This document shows, piece by piece, positions 25,319-33,968 of a stretch of DNA of 64,000 nt; positions within the stretch are counted from its first letter, which is position 1; every line of letters begins with the position of its first letter. Origin of the DNA: Paenibacillus peoriae KCTC 3763 (GTDB taxonomy: Bacteria > Bacillota > Bacilli > Paenibacillales > Paenibacillaceae). The notes beneath the pieces are model-generated. The model had not been told where the DNA came from and made no database searches. It was given only the letters and a program-made list of their open reading frames with translations. The position numbers and the translations under genes are program-made. Location: positions 372,001 to 436,000 of the forward strand of contig NZ_AGFX01000012.1 in the NCBI RefSeq assembly GCF_000236805.1. Reading direction: 5' to 3'.

Positions 25319-25413
25319 ACTTGCTCTACAAAAATCGATACTTGCTCTACAAACGAATTCAACCACAAAATAGATATTCATCTAATTATATGTTTGTTAA
25401 AACTACCTGTCAA
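25319..25413 (-). promoter_or_regulatory. Consensus promoter and tandem operator of the ArsR-family gene
   Basis: On the minus strand TTGACA (25413-25408), 17 bp, TATAAT (25390-25385), a perfect sigma-A promoter. Downstream, ACTTGCTCTACAAA (plus strand) occurs at 25319 and 25340, exactly 21 bp apart, two helical turns. Binding there would block elongation. An autoregulatory operator is inferred. Confidence 0.65.
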
Positions 25414-25636
25414 TCATATCCTTCCATCACTTCTTCCTGAAAACGGCTGGATATTATGTACGCATTGCGGTAGGATTATTATTTGAAAAACTTCTTACAT
25501 ACCCGTGCATTTTGCATCAATCCATGGCACAGCTTTCATTGATCAAAATATAAATCCGAATGATTCTGAATGATGCACAATGCTAATCCTGCGAAATACT
25601 TACGCAGTAGACCAATACAATTGGAGGTTCCTCTAT
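25414..25636. other. Gap before ypdA
   Basis: No gene seen. It should hold the ypdA promoter; I could not choose among weak AT-rich candidates. Confidence 0.4.
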
Positions 25637-26617
25637 ATGTACGACGTAATTATTATCGGTGGCGGTCCATGCGGGCTATCCGCTGCCATCGAATGCAGCC
25701 GCAAAGGTTTGCAGACCGTCATTATTGAAAAAAGCAACATTGTTCACTCTATTTTTCTGTATCCGACCAACATGCAGTTCTTTAGCACCGCCGAACTGCT
25801 GGAGATCGGTGATGTTCCGTTCAGCACCCCCAACGACAAGCCTTTTCGTCATGAAGCTTTGACGTATTACCGTAAAGTAGCGACACATTATAACCTGAAC
25901 ATTCAGCATTATGAGGAGGCTCGATCCATCGCTCGTCAGGATGACGGTACATTTACCGTTCATACCATGAGCAAGCGTGGAATACCCCAATCGTATTCGT
26001 CCCGCTATGTCGTAGTGGCTACAGGATATTTTGATCATCCGAACTATTTGGGCATTCCCGGGGAAGAATTAGATAAAGTCACTCACTATTTCAGCGAAGC
26101 CCATCCATATACAGGAACCCGTGTCGCGGTTATCGGCGGCAGTAACTCCGCAGTAGATGCAGCGATGGAATTGGTACGGGTCGGGGCTACGATTGATATG
26201 GTATACCGTCGGACCGAGCTGTCTCCCTACATCAAGCCATGGGTTCGTCCACTATTCGACAGTATGGTACAAAAGGGGAAAATTACGCTGCACTTAGGTG
26301 CTCGTATTACCGAGATCCATCCAGATCATGTAGTAGTCACTCCGCTGGAGGCCGAAGCGTTCAGACTGGAAAATGATTTTGTGCTGGCACTAACCGGGTT
26401 TCACCCGGAACGAAAACTACTGGAATCTGTCGGCGTCCACATGGCTGAAGATCTGGACAAACCCGAGTTTGATCCTGCCACGATGGAAACGAATATACCT
26501 GGTATATATGTGGCAGGCGTGATCGCTTCCGGCAGCAATGCCAATGAAGTATTCATTGAAACAGGTCGCTGGCATGGTCGCCAAATCGCTGAGCATATTC
26601 AAAGCCAAACGAACTAA
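25637..26617 (+). CDS. ypdA: YpdA-type bacilliredoxin (bacillithiol disulfide) reductase
   Basis: 326 residues from ATG 25637 (MYDVIIIGGGPCG), nine bases after GGAGG; an in-frame ATG at 25580 has no site. FAD motif GGGPCG carries the conserved cysteine of YpdA. The second dinucleotide motif is AVIGGSNSAVDAA, and the late FAD motif is IPGIYVAGVI. There is no CxxC pair, as expected for YpdA. It uses NADPH to reduce bacillithiol disulfide or bacilliredoxins. The DUF441 gene follows after 13 bp. Confidence 0.9.
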   Translation: MYDVIIIGGGPCGLSAAIECSRKGLQTVIIEKSNIVHSIFLYPTNMQFFSTAELLEIGDVPFSTPNDKPFRHEALTYYRKVATHYNLNIQHYEEARSIARQDDGTFTVHTMSKRGIPQSYSSRYVVVATGYFDHPNYLGIPGEELDKVTHYFSEAHPYTGTRVAVIGGSNSAVDAAMELVRVGATIDMVYRRTELSPYIKPWVRPLFDSMVQKGKITLHLGARITEIHPDHVVVTPLEAEAFRLENDFVLALTGFHPERKLLESVGVHMAEDLDKPEFDPATMETNIPGIYVAGVIASGSNANEVFIETGRWHGRQIAEHIQSQTN

Positions 26618-26630
26618 GGAGAACACCTAA

Positions 26631-27074
26631 ATGGATTACAGCTCACTTATTTTACTGGCGCTGGCCGGTCTTGGAATTATCAGTGGCAATTCCACAGTGA
26701 CCATCGCTATGGTCGTATTATTGCTACTGCGGGTAACCAGTTTGAATTCAGCTTTCCCTTGGCTTGAAAAGTACGGTTTGACGATCGGAATTATCATGCT
26801 GACAATCGGGGTCATGACCCCGCTAGCCAGCGGTAAAATCAGCATCAATCAAGTGATGGAGTCCTTTCTGCACTGGAAGTCACTGCTCGCGATTGCCATC
26901 GGCATCCTGGTAGCCTATCTTGGCGGTCGCGGAGTAACCCTAATGTCCGGTCAGCCTATCATTGTGACAGGTCTGCTCATCGGGACTGTCATTGGTGTCG
27001 CCTTCTTTAAGGGTGTTCCTGTAGGGCCGCTTATTGCTGCCGGATTGCTGTCTCTGTTGATCGGCCGCTCCTAA
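26631..27074 (+). CDS. DUF441 membrane protein (YtwI/YeaL family)
   Basis: 147 residues with four or five hydrophobic helices. The family pattern is clear: [16 protein letters not shown] near the start and [15 protein letters not shown] at the end. Function unknown. It probably shares a transcript with ypdA (13-bp gap, GGAGA site). Confidence 0.85.
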   Translation: MDYSSLILLALAGLGIISGNSTVTIAMVVLLLLRVTSLNSAFPWLEKYGLTIGIIMLTIGVMTPLASGKISINQVMESFLHWKSLLAIAIGILVAYLGGRGVTLMSGQPIIVTGLLIGTVIGVAFFKGVPVGPLIAAGLLSLLIGRS

Positions 27075-27185
27075 ATCCTTGGCTTGTGCTGTGAATGTAA
27101 GCAATCTGCATATCGGGCTGAATTCAGTCCCTCTTTTGTGTTATACTCTTATCGCATAATTTGGTAAATGCAGGAGGCTTGACCG

Positions 27186-27698
27186 ATGTCTCGACAATTT
27201 GTAACGGAAGCTGTAATGGTGGCCATATACGGCCAGTTGCTTACATCTCCCGCCCCTGTTGAATATATAGTTCCTTACACATCGCTGCTGGAGCTATACG
27301 AATTCCAGGATAGCACGGAGCCTCTCATGGATAATCCTATGGACGATCAGCATGTGAAGCGAAAGGTAAGCGAGCTCATCAACTATTTTGAAGAACCATT
27401 GAATCAGAAAAAAATACGGCGCGCCCTTCAGATGCCCTGGGCCAAAAGCTTGCCTATTTTATTCGACGCGAACACCTCGCTCATTGTTATTAATGCTGTG
27501 GACACGGCGCACTATGGGGAGTATTTTGATCCGATCGAAACTGAGCTGGTACTGACTGCCCAGCGTGAAGCATTGCCCATTTTAACAGATCAATTGGATT
27601 GGATTCACCGCATTATTGAAGCTTCTGTACCCGTACATGTATATGACATTGATGATTTTGATTTTGCGGTCGATGATCCGATGTTTAACAATCCTTAA
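27186..27698 (+). CDS. Conserved hypothetical protein
   Basis: 170 residues, acidic, without membrane helices or signal. It opens with MSRQFVTEAVMVAIYGQLL and ends with an Asp-rich tail (VYDIDDFDFAVDDPMF). I recognise no domain. AGGAGG precedes the ATG; a promoter-like TTATACTCTTAT lies upstream. It is followed by a bidirectional terminator. Confidence 0.7.
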   Translation: MSRQFVTEAVMVAIYGQLLTSPAPVEYIVPYTSLLELYEFQDSTEPLMDNPMDDQHVKRKVSELINYFEEPLNQKKIRRALQMPWAKSLPILFDANTSLIVINAVDTAHYGEYFDPIETELVLTAQREALPILTDQLDWIHRIIEASVPVHVYDIDDFDFAVDDPMFNNP

Positions 27699-27726
27699 CA
27701 TATGTCATACCTCCTTAAACGCAATA

Positions 27727-27782
27727 AAGCGGCGGAATATCATGTGCAGGTTTATCCCCTGTAGCACGATGCTCCGCCGCTT
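27727..27782. terminator. Bidirectional terminator
   Basis: AAGCGGCGGA pairs with TCCGCCGCTT (10 bp) with a long loop, between converging genes. Confidence 0.6.
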
Positions 27783-27828
27783 CTTCATGTCCACAAACAA
27801 CTCTTGACATTATTTTAACGCTGGGACA

Positions 27829-28131
27829 TTACACTTGCGTTTCCTCAGTGTAGGTATAAACAATGTCGTCATGTTCCTCCAAATACTTGACTTGCAGATC
27901 ATGACCCTTCAGATACCAGTAATCCTGGTCCTCCATATAAAACGTAATGCCTGCCGCTTCATGCTGCAATACAGGATGCTGCGGGGGCTCTACGGCAATT
28001 CCCAAAGAAAAACCTGGATGCAACCCGCCGCCAGAACTGTAACGAACAAAAAAACGGATCGAATCACCGTGATTCAAACCAAGCTCCTTCACGTACCACT
28101 GTGCCGCAGGTTCAGTTACCTGTATACTCAT
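27829..28131 (-). CDS. HesB/IscA-fold protein without cysteines (YneR-like)
   Basis: 100 residues. HesB-like pattern: VTEPAAQWYVKELGL, then FFVRYSSGGGLHPGFSLGIA. The three cysteines that bind iron-sulfur clusters in IscA are absent, as in Bacillus YneR. It is therefore unlikely to be a cluster carrier; function unknown. Single gene. Confidence 0.85.
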   Translation of the reverse strand: MSIQVTEPAAQWYVKELGLNHGDSIRFFVRYSSGGGLHPGFSLGIAVEPPQHPVLQHEAAGITFYMEDQDYWYLKGHDLQVKYLEEHDDIVYTYTEETQV

Positions 28132-28261
28132 TCGCTATGCTCATCTCCTTGTACAATGACATCCTGCCAACTATATCATAGCATCTTTTGGAATGACCAC
28201 CAACCGCCCTGCTCTAGCCAGCTTTTTTTGAATAAGCCATATACATCTTTTTGAAAAAGGT

Positions 28262-28291
28262 TTGACAATTCGCAAAAAAGGGTGTTAAGAT
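28262..28291 (+). promoter_or_regulatory. Promoter of the ABC exporter operon leader
   Basis: TTGACA (28262-28267), 18 bp, TAAGAT (28286-28291). The predicted start lies near 28298, so the untranslated leader before the ABC genes is about 420 nt. Confidence 0.7.
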
Positions 28292-28384
28292 TCAACCATA
28301 CGAGATCCATTTTGAAATTTATTACAATTTGAACGATGACTTATGTAAAAATGAACCCATTTTGAAGAGAAAGGAGTGTTACCG

Positions 28385-28498
28385 GTGCTAAAATTTCACA
28401 TTGTATTTCATCCACATCTGCACACACAACAACTTCATACCGGAGCATCTCCCCTGTCGCATCCTTCAGAATTGGGCCATTCACATTGTATGGTTTAA
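28385..28498 (+). CDS. His-rich leader peptide of the ABC exporter operon
   Basis: 37 codons from GTG 28385, eight bases after AAGGAG. Eight of 37 residues are His (FHIVFHPHLHTQQLH and later SHP, GHSH). A mutually exclusive-looking hairpin pair and a terminator follow before the ABC genes. Bacillus bmrB encodes such a peptide before bmrCD, where ribosome stalling by antibiotics releases the terminator. The same role here is inference from layout, not from sequence similarity. Confidence 0.6.
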   Translation: MLKFHIVFHPHLHTQQLHTGASPLSHPSELGHSHCMV

Positions 28499-28517
28499 TA
28501 CGAGTGGTTGTCTGTGT

Positions 28518-28613
28518 TTCAGCAGTTTTTCAGTGGTGAGTATGCTGAATAACCTGCGCACTATATGATATTGAGATTTAAGGCATATCGTCTGCGGATG
28601 GTATGCCTTTTTT
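28518..28613 (+). promoter_or_regulatory. Attenuator: upstream hairpin plus terminator
   Basis: TTCAGCA (28518) pairs with TGCTGAA (28543-28549). Further on AAGGCATA (28580-28587) pairs with TATGCCTT (28602-28609), followed by a T-run to 28613. The terminator lies 104 bp before the first ABC gene in the same transcript, as expected for attenuation. Confidence 0.7.
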
Positions 28614-28717
28614 GCGCCTGTTTTTCCGGATGAATCTATGGCAGCACACAGCAATTGTTTTTTTCAAAATGGCACATAACTCTCGCATGAGCTTGTTACG
28701 AAAGGATGGGATTCCTC

Positions 28718-30475
28718 TTGTTTTCGGTACTCAAAAATTTAAGCTGGTTTTTTAAAAAAGAACGAAGCCGATATACCATCGGATTGTTTATGCTGATAGC
28801 CGTTGGTATTGTAGAGCTGGCTCCTCCTCGGCTGTTAGGCAGCGCCATTGATGAGATCGTGCGTGGTACGATTTCCTGGTCCTCCCTTTGGCGTTATATT
28901 TTTATGATCTTGGGCATTCTCGCCGTCATCTACTACGTTACGTACATATGGATGCACAAGCTGTTTGGGGGTGCCAATCTGGTAGAGCGTCTGCTGCGCA
29001 CGCGCTTTATGAATCATCTGCTGCGGATGACGCCGCCTTTTTTTGAGCGCAATCGTACAGGTGATTTAATGGCTCGGGCCACGAACGACCTGCGTTCCGT
29101 AGCTAGTACAGCGGGCTTCGGCATGCTGACATTAACAGACTCCACAGTCTACCTGGCCGTTGTACTTGTTGCCATGGGCACCCTGATTAGCTGGAAGCTG
29201 ACACTGGCGGCTATCCTGCCGCTGCCTTTTATTGCGCTGGCCATGAGCATTTACGGCAAAGCCGTTCACGAGCGCTACACACTTGCACAGGATGCATTTG
29301 GCGATATGAACGATCAGGTGCTGGAATCAGTGGCAGGTATCCGGGTCATTCGCGCCTATGTGCAGGAGCGGATGGATGAAAAGCGTTTTGCAGATATTAC
29401 CGAGGATGTGTTTCGTAAAAATTTGGCAGTCGCCCGAATGGACGCTCTCTTTGAACCAACCATCCGCCTGTGCGTAGGACTTAGTTACGTCATCGGCCTT
29501 GGTTATGGTATTTATCTGGTATTTCATAACGATATTACGCTGGGCGAGCTGGTCTCCTTTAACATGTATCTGGGAATGATGATTTGGCCGATGTTTGCCA
29601 TCGGTGAGCTGATTAACATCATGCAACGCGGCAGCGCTTCTCTGGATCGGGTCAATGAAACGCTCAATGTCCAGCCAGACGTACAGGATGCAGCCCACCC
29701 CGTATCGGTTAGCCGTCCTGAGTCCATTACGATGAACGACGTTACCTTCCGTTATCCCATCTCCACTGTTGATAATTTGTCGCATATGAGCCTGGAGTTG
29801 AAACGTGGTGAAACGTTAGGCGTTGTCGGTCGAACTGGCAGCGGAAAGTCCACTTTGCTCAAACAACTTTTACATGAGTACCCGACAGGCAGCGGTGATA
29901 TTTTAATCTCTGGCATAAGACTGGAGGACATTGCCGTCGAACAACTGCACAGTTGGATCGGCTACGTACCGCAGGAACAAATTTTGTTTTCCAAATCGGT
30001 ACGCGAGAACATTCAGTTCGGTAAGCCTGGTGCAGATGATGACGACATCATGGAAGCTATCCGCACGGCTGCCTTTGATCAGGACCTGGGCACCCTGTCC
30101 GATGGACTGGATACACTCGTCGGGGAAAAAGGGATCGCCCTGTCCGGCGGGCAGAAGCAACGTGTCTCACTGGCGCGCGCCTTTATCGGTGACCCGGATA
30201 TTCTGGTGCTCGACGATGCACTGTCTGCAGTAGATGCCCGGACGGAAGCACGTATTATCGAAAATATCCGGCGTAAGCGCTCGGGTAAAACAACCCTGAT
30301 CTCCACTCACCGACTCTCGGCTGTCGAACATGCAGACCGGATCGTCGTGCTGGAGCAAGGACGCATTATTGAGGAAGGAACCCACAGTGAGCTGCTTGAG
30401 GCTGGCGGTTGGTACCGGCAGCAGTATGAACGGCAACAAGTGGAATCTGATCTGACCTCAGGGGAGGTATCCTAA
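28718..30475 (+). CDS. bmrC: BmrC/YheI-like half of a heterodimeric multidrug ABC exporter
   Basis: About 585 residues: six transmembrane helices, then a nucleotide-binding domain with GRTGSGKST, LSGGQKQR and VLDDALSAVD. The catalytic base position holds Asp (LDDA) instead of Glu, the mark of the degenerate site in BmrC-type subunits. I prefer the TTG at 28718 (MFSVLKNL), nine bases after AAAGGATGG; the in-frame ATG at 28706 lies inside that site. The stop overlaps the next start (TAATG). Export of antibiotics is inferred from the family. Confidence 0.88.
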   Translation: MFSVLKNLSWFFKKERSRYTIGLFMLIAVGIVELAPPRLLGSAIDEIVRGTISWSSLWRYIFMILGILAVIYYVTYIWMHKLFGGANLVERLLRTRFMNHLLRMTPPFFERNRTGDLMARATNDLRSVASTAGFGMLTLTDSTVYLAVVLVAMGTLISWKLTLAAILPLPFIALAMSIYGKAVHERYTLAQDAFGDMNDQVLESVAGIRVIRAYVQERMDEKRFADITEDVFRKNLAVARMDALFEPTIRLCVGLSYVIGLGYGIYLVFHNDITLGELVSFNMYLGMMIWPMFAIGELINIMQRGSASLDRVNETLNVQPDVQDAAHPVSVSRPESITMNDVTFRYPISTVDNLSHMSLELKRGETLGVVGRTGSGKSTLLKQLLHEYPTGSGDILISGIRLEDIAVEQLHSWIGYVPQEQILFSKSVRENIQFGKPGADDDDIMEAIRTAAFDQDLGTLSDGLDTLVGEKGIALSGGQKQRVSLARAFIGDPDILVLDDALSAVDARTEARIIENIRRKRSGKTTLISTHRLSAVEHADRIVVLEQGRIIEEGTHSELLEAGGWYRQQYERQQVESDLTSGEVS

Positions 30476-32670
30476 TGAAACCCAATATCGGCAAAAGGCT
30501 GTTCCAGTACGCCCTGACGAGCAAAGCAGGTTTTATTGCTGCACTCATCGCACTGGCTATTGGAGTAGCCGCCGAGCTGGCCGGACCCTTCATTGCCAAA
30601 ACGATGATCGACGACCATATGCTCGCTATAGAAAAACCATTTTATGAAACAACGAGTGTGGACGGCACTGTAGGCTTTGCCGGAACCCACTTTAAGCGTG
30701 AAGACCGCTTTGAGCCCGGAGAAGCCAAAGGCCGCGAAGCGAGGATTTTACAAGTTGGCAAATCCTTTGTATTTGTTGATGGCTCGGTGCAGGTGGCTGA
30801 CGGCAACCGCTCTTTTGCCAACGGTACGCTGACGGTGACACGCGGCTCCGATACCTTTCGCTATGAAGCCAAAGCTTTGACTGCTGATGAGCTGTATAGC
30901 TTTTACAAACCGGAAATGCCCGGCATCTTTCAGCTGATTGGCTGGTATTGCTTCTTTCTGGTCGTTTCGATCTTTGCCGAGTTTGGCAAAACGTACTGGC
31001 TGCAATCCTCTGCCAACAAGGTCATTCAGAAGCTTCGGCTGGACCTCTACGCACACATTCAGCGCTTGCCGGTTTACTTTTTTGACAACCTGCCCGCAGG
31101 CAAGGTCGTATCGCGTGTTACGAATGACACCGAAGCGGTAAAGGACTTGTTCGTAGCTGTACTGTCAAACTTTACCTCCGGTATTGTGACGATGGCAGGA
31201 GTATATGTTGCCCTCTTCCTGCTGGACTTCAGACTGGGCCTAATCTCCTTGTTCATTGTGCCGCTGCTGATCTTGTGGATTGTGTTATACCGCAAGGTTG
31301 CCACCCGCTATAATACGATCATTCGATCCAGGCTCAGTGAAATCAATGCGATTATCAATGAATCCATTCAGGGGATGTCCATTATTCGTGTATTCCGTCA
31401 TCAGAAGCAAACGCAAACCGAGTTTGAAGAATTGAATGATGACTATATGAAGCATCAGAATAAAATGCTGAATTTGAACGCTTTTACTTCGCACAATTTG
31501 GTCAACGTGTTGAGAAACCTCGCCTTTGCTGTGGTGTTATGGTATTTCGGTTCCAAGGCGCTTGGCACCACAGACAGTGCGATATCGCTAGGTGTCCTGT
31601 ATGCCTTCGTCGATGTGCTGGGACGACTGTTCCAACCTATGACAGGTATGGTCAACCAACTCGCCGTACTGGATACGTCTATCGTGTCCTCAGGACGGGT
31701 ATTTGAACTGATGGATGAAACCGGAGAGCCCGTGACGGACGGCACCATGCCACGCTACAAAGGGAAGGTAGCATTTGACGACGTATCTTTTGCCTATAAA
31801 AAAGATGATGTGCTTAAGCACATTTCCTTTACAGCACAGCCCGGCCAAACGGTTGCCCTGGTCGGACATACCGGATCAGGAAAAAGTTCGATTATTAATC
31901 TGCTGTTCCGCTTCTATGATCCGCAGAAAGGTACGATCACCATTGACGGAACGCCTGTCAAGGAAATCCCTAAGCAATGGCTTCGCCATCATATGGGCAT
32001 TGTTCTTCAAGATCCGTATTTGTTCACAGGTACGGTAGCCTCCAATGTCAGTCTCGAAGACAGCCGCATCACCAGAGAACAGGTCGAGAAGGCGCTGCAT
32101 GACGTTGGAGCTGACAAACTGTTAGCCCATTTGCCGCAAGGCTTTGATGAACCCGTTATTGAAAAAGGCAGCACGTTATCTGCCGGACAACGCCAGCTTA
32201 TTTCCTTTGCGCGTGCGCTGGCCTTCGATCCAGCTATTTTGATTCTGGATGAAGCTACTGCCAATATTGATACCGAAACGGAAGCGCTCATTCAATCTGC
32301 CCTTGAGGTGCTAAAAAAGGGGCGCACGACCTTTATCATCGCTCACCGTTTGTCGACCATTCGCAGCGCGGACCAAATTTTGGTGCTGCACCGGGGTGAA
32401 ATTGTAGAGCGCGGTAGCCATGAGGAGCTTATGGCTCATCGTGGTCGTTATTTCCAAATGTATCAGCTTCAGTCGGGAACGGTTGGAACAGATGCAGCCT
32501 CATCGCCTGCTGCACCATCTGTACAGGATAATCGGCCTACCGGAAAAAATACGGTGACTGCAATGGCTACGGTCTCCTCTGGAACATCCGACAACCAGTT
32601 GGGTTCCAGCTCTTCGCAGAAAGCAGGTTCCGGTCAAGGCGACCCCGGCTTGGCTGGCGGAAACGCTTAA
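30475..32670 (+). CDS. bmrD: BmrD/YheH-like half of the ABC exporter
   Basis: 731 residues. A long extracellular insert of about 95 residues between the first two membrane helices (PFYETTSVDG to YKPEMPG) is typical of YheH/BmrD. The ATPase has GHTGSGKSS, LSAGQRQL and LDEATANID with the catalytic Glu, complementing the Asp-containing partner. A Ser/Gly/Ala-rich tail of about 65 residues after RYFQMYQLQSG is unusual and looks disordered. Start overlaps the stop of the partner gene, so the two are made together. Confidence 0.9.
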   Translation: MKPNIGKRLFQYALTSKAGFIAALIALAIGVAAELAGPFIAKTMIDDHMLAIEKPFYETTSVDGTVGFAGTHFKREDRFEPGEAKGREARILQVGKSFVFVDGSVQVADGNRSFANGTLTVTRGSDTFRYEAKALTADELYSFYKPEMPGIFQLIGWYCFFLVVSIFAEFGKTYWLQSSANKVIQKLRLDLYAHIQRLPVYFFDNLPAGKVVSRVTNDTEAVKDLFVAVLSNFTSGIVTMAGVYVALFLLDFRLGLISLFIVPLLILWIVLYRKVATRYNTIIRSRLSEINAIINESIQGMSIIRVFRHQKQTQTEFEELNDDYMKHQNKMLNLNAFTSHNLVNVLRNLAFAVVLWYFGSKALGTTDSAISLGVLYAFVDVLGRLFQPMTGMVNQLAVLDTSIVSSGRVFELMDETGEPVTDGTMPRYKGKVAFDDVSFAYKKDDVLKHISFTAQPGQTVALVGHTGSGKSSIINLLFRFYDPQKGTITIDGTPVKEIPKQWLRHHMGIVLQDPYLFTGTVASNVSLEDSRITREQVEKALHDVGADKLLAHLPQGFDEPVIEKGSTLSAGQRQLISFARALAFDPAILILDEATANIDTETEALIQSALEVLKKGRTTFIIAHRLSTIRSADQILVLHRGEIVERGSHEELMAHRGRYFQMYQLQSGTVGTDAASSPAAPSVQDNRPTGKNTVTAMATVSSGTSDNQLGSSSSQKAGSGQGDPGLAGGNA

Positions 32671-32750
32671 GTCGGCTTGTAAAGCTGAAATAAACGATAT
32701 TGCCTTGGGCAAATGTCTCGCATGATGCATTAAAATTATGCATTAAAAAA

Positions 32751-32797
32751 AACCAGCAAGTTTCCATTAGATATAGGAGACTTGCTGGTTTTATTTT
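32751..32797. terminator. Terminator after the ABC exporter operon
   Basis: AACCAGCAAGT (32751) pairs with ACTTGCTGGTT (32780-32790), then TTATTTTTAT. As-runs on the other side allow function for the converging SLH gene too. Confidence 0.85.
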
Positions 32798-32832
32798 TAT
32801 ATATGCTACATTCCCTGAATAGGCTACAGACC

Positions 32833-33801
32833 TTATTTAGCTACCGATGTACCTGTTCCTGCGGGTGGAGATACTGTTCCTTCTACGGCTTTGAGTGTGA
32901 CCTTAAATTTGCTATCCACTAATGTACTAGTGTGGGTATCCGTAATGACCTGGATGTTCATTTCTCCTGGCTTTGGACTTGTTAGCTTGTAGTAAATGAC
33001 TGCATTCGTACCATCTACATAGTCGATATGATCCACTTCAATGCCGTAACCCGGATTAGGTGCCTGCAAACGGGTAATTGTCACCTTGTTCTGCTGGTCA
33101 TTCACCTTCTCTATGCTCATACTAATACCGTTTTGTTGAACCGGATCTGAAGGCTCGGCCGGATTTTCAGGAGTGGCTTCAACCGGTTGATGATTTTGCA
33201 CAAATTCAGATGCGTTATAGACCATTTCCGCTGCCTCCATCCGGGTTACTTTTCGATCCGGATTAAAGTTGCTCTGTTCGTCCAATTTGGCAATTTTGGT
33301 CAACAGCAGGAATTGAACTGCTTCGCTTGAATCCTGGTCCAGCTTTTTGCTGTCCGCTACATTCACGTACATACGAACAGTTGGGTATTCTCCTGTGGCA
33401 ATCACTGCTTTATACAGAATGTTTGCGAATTGTCCCCTTGTCATGCGGGTGCTCGGGTCAATATCTGGTGACAAAGGGATTTGATGTTGAACTGCAATCC
33501 GGTAGGACTTGGTATACCAGGCTGAAGCGGGAATGTTTGCAAAGGAACCGGTTGTGAAATCAGGCATGACCTGCAGATCCATGGCATTAACGACCATATG
33601 CACTCCTTGCGCATATGTAAGCGTTTGATCAGGTGCAAACTTGTCCTTGGTTATTCCCTGAATAATACCTTTCTCCTGAAGCGAATTTACGATATTTTCC
33701 TGTTCAGCTCCTTTTATATCACGAAAAGCAGAAGCCGACGTTGCCACTGCCAATGAGCAGATGATGAGCAGAGCAACTGTCACACTTTTATTTTTTGTCA
33801 T
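32833..33801 (-). CDS. Exported SLH-domain protein with PrcB-like C-terminus
   Basis: 322 residues from ATG 33801 (MTKNKSVTVALL), seven bases after GGAGGTG; the ATG at 33816 is part of that region. A signal peptide (to about SASA) is followed by two to three S-layer homology repeats (TYAQGVHMVVNAM, TRGQFANILYKA, TRMEAAEMVYNA), then a Pro-rich linker. The C-terminal 90 residues (GYGIEVDHIDYV, YYKLTSPKPG) resemble the PrcB C-terminal domain. SLH domains anchor proteins to pyruvylated wall polymers. The binding partner of the PrcB-like part is unknown. Confidence 0.8.
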   Translation of the reverse strand: MTKNKSVTVALLIICSLAVATSASAFRDIKGAEQENIVNSLQEKGIIQGITKDKFAPDQTLTYAQGVHMVVNAMDLQVMPDFTTGSFANIPASAWYTKSYRIAVQHQIPLSPDIDPSTRMTRGQFANILYKAVIATGEYPTVRMYVNVADSKKLDQDSSEAVQFLLLTKIAKLDEQSNFNPDRKVTRMEAAEMVYNASEFVQNHQPVEATPENPAEPSDPVQQNGISMSIEKVNDQQNKVTITRLQAPNPGYGIEVDHIDYVDGTNAVIYYKLTSPKPGEMNIQVITDTHTSTLVDSKFKVTLKAVEGTVSPPAGTGTSVAK

Positions 33802-33968
33802 GTGGTGCACCTCCATTTTTACTATATTCTATAATTACCGACGCAATAAGAGTGGCAAATGTTTCACATATGCACAAAAGGATTGCAAAACAGCGCAGTT
33901 CTTGCGCTTAGTGTAACCTGTTAAGCTCTTTTCTGCTCACAATCTTTGCAGCCCTTTAATCGCTTTGT

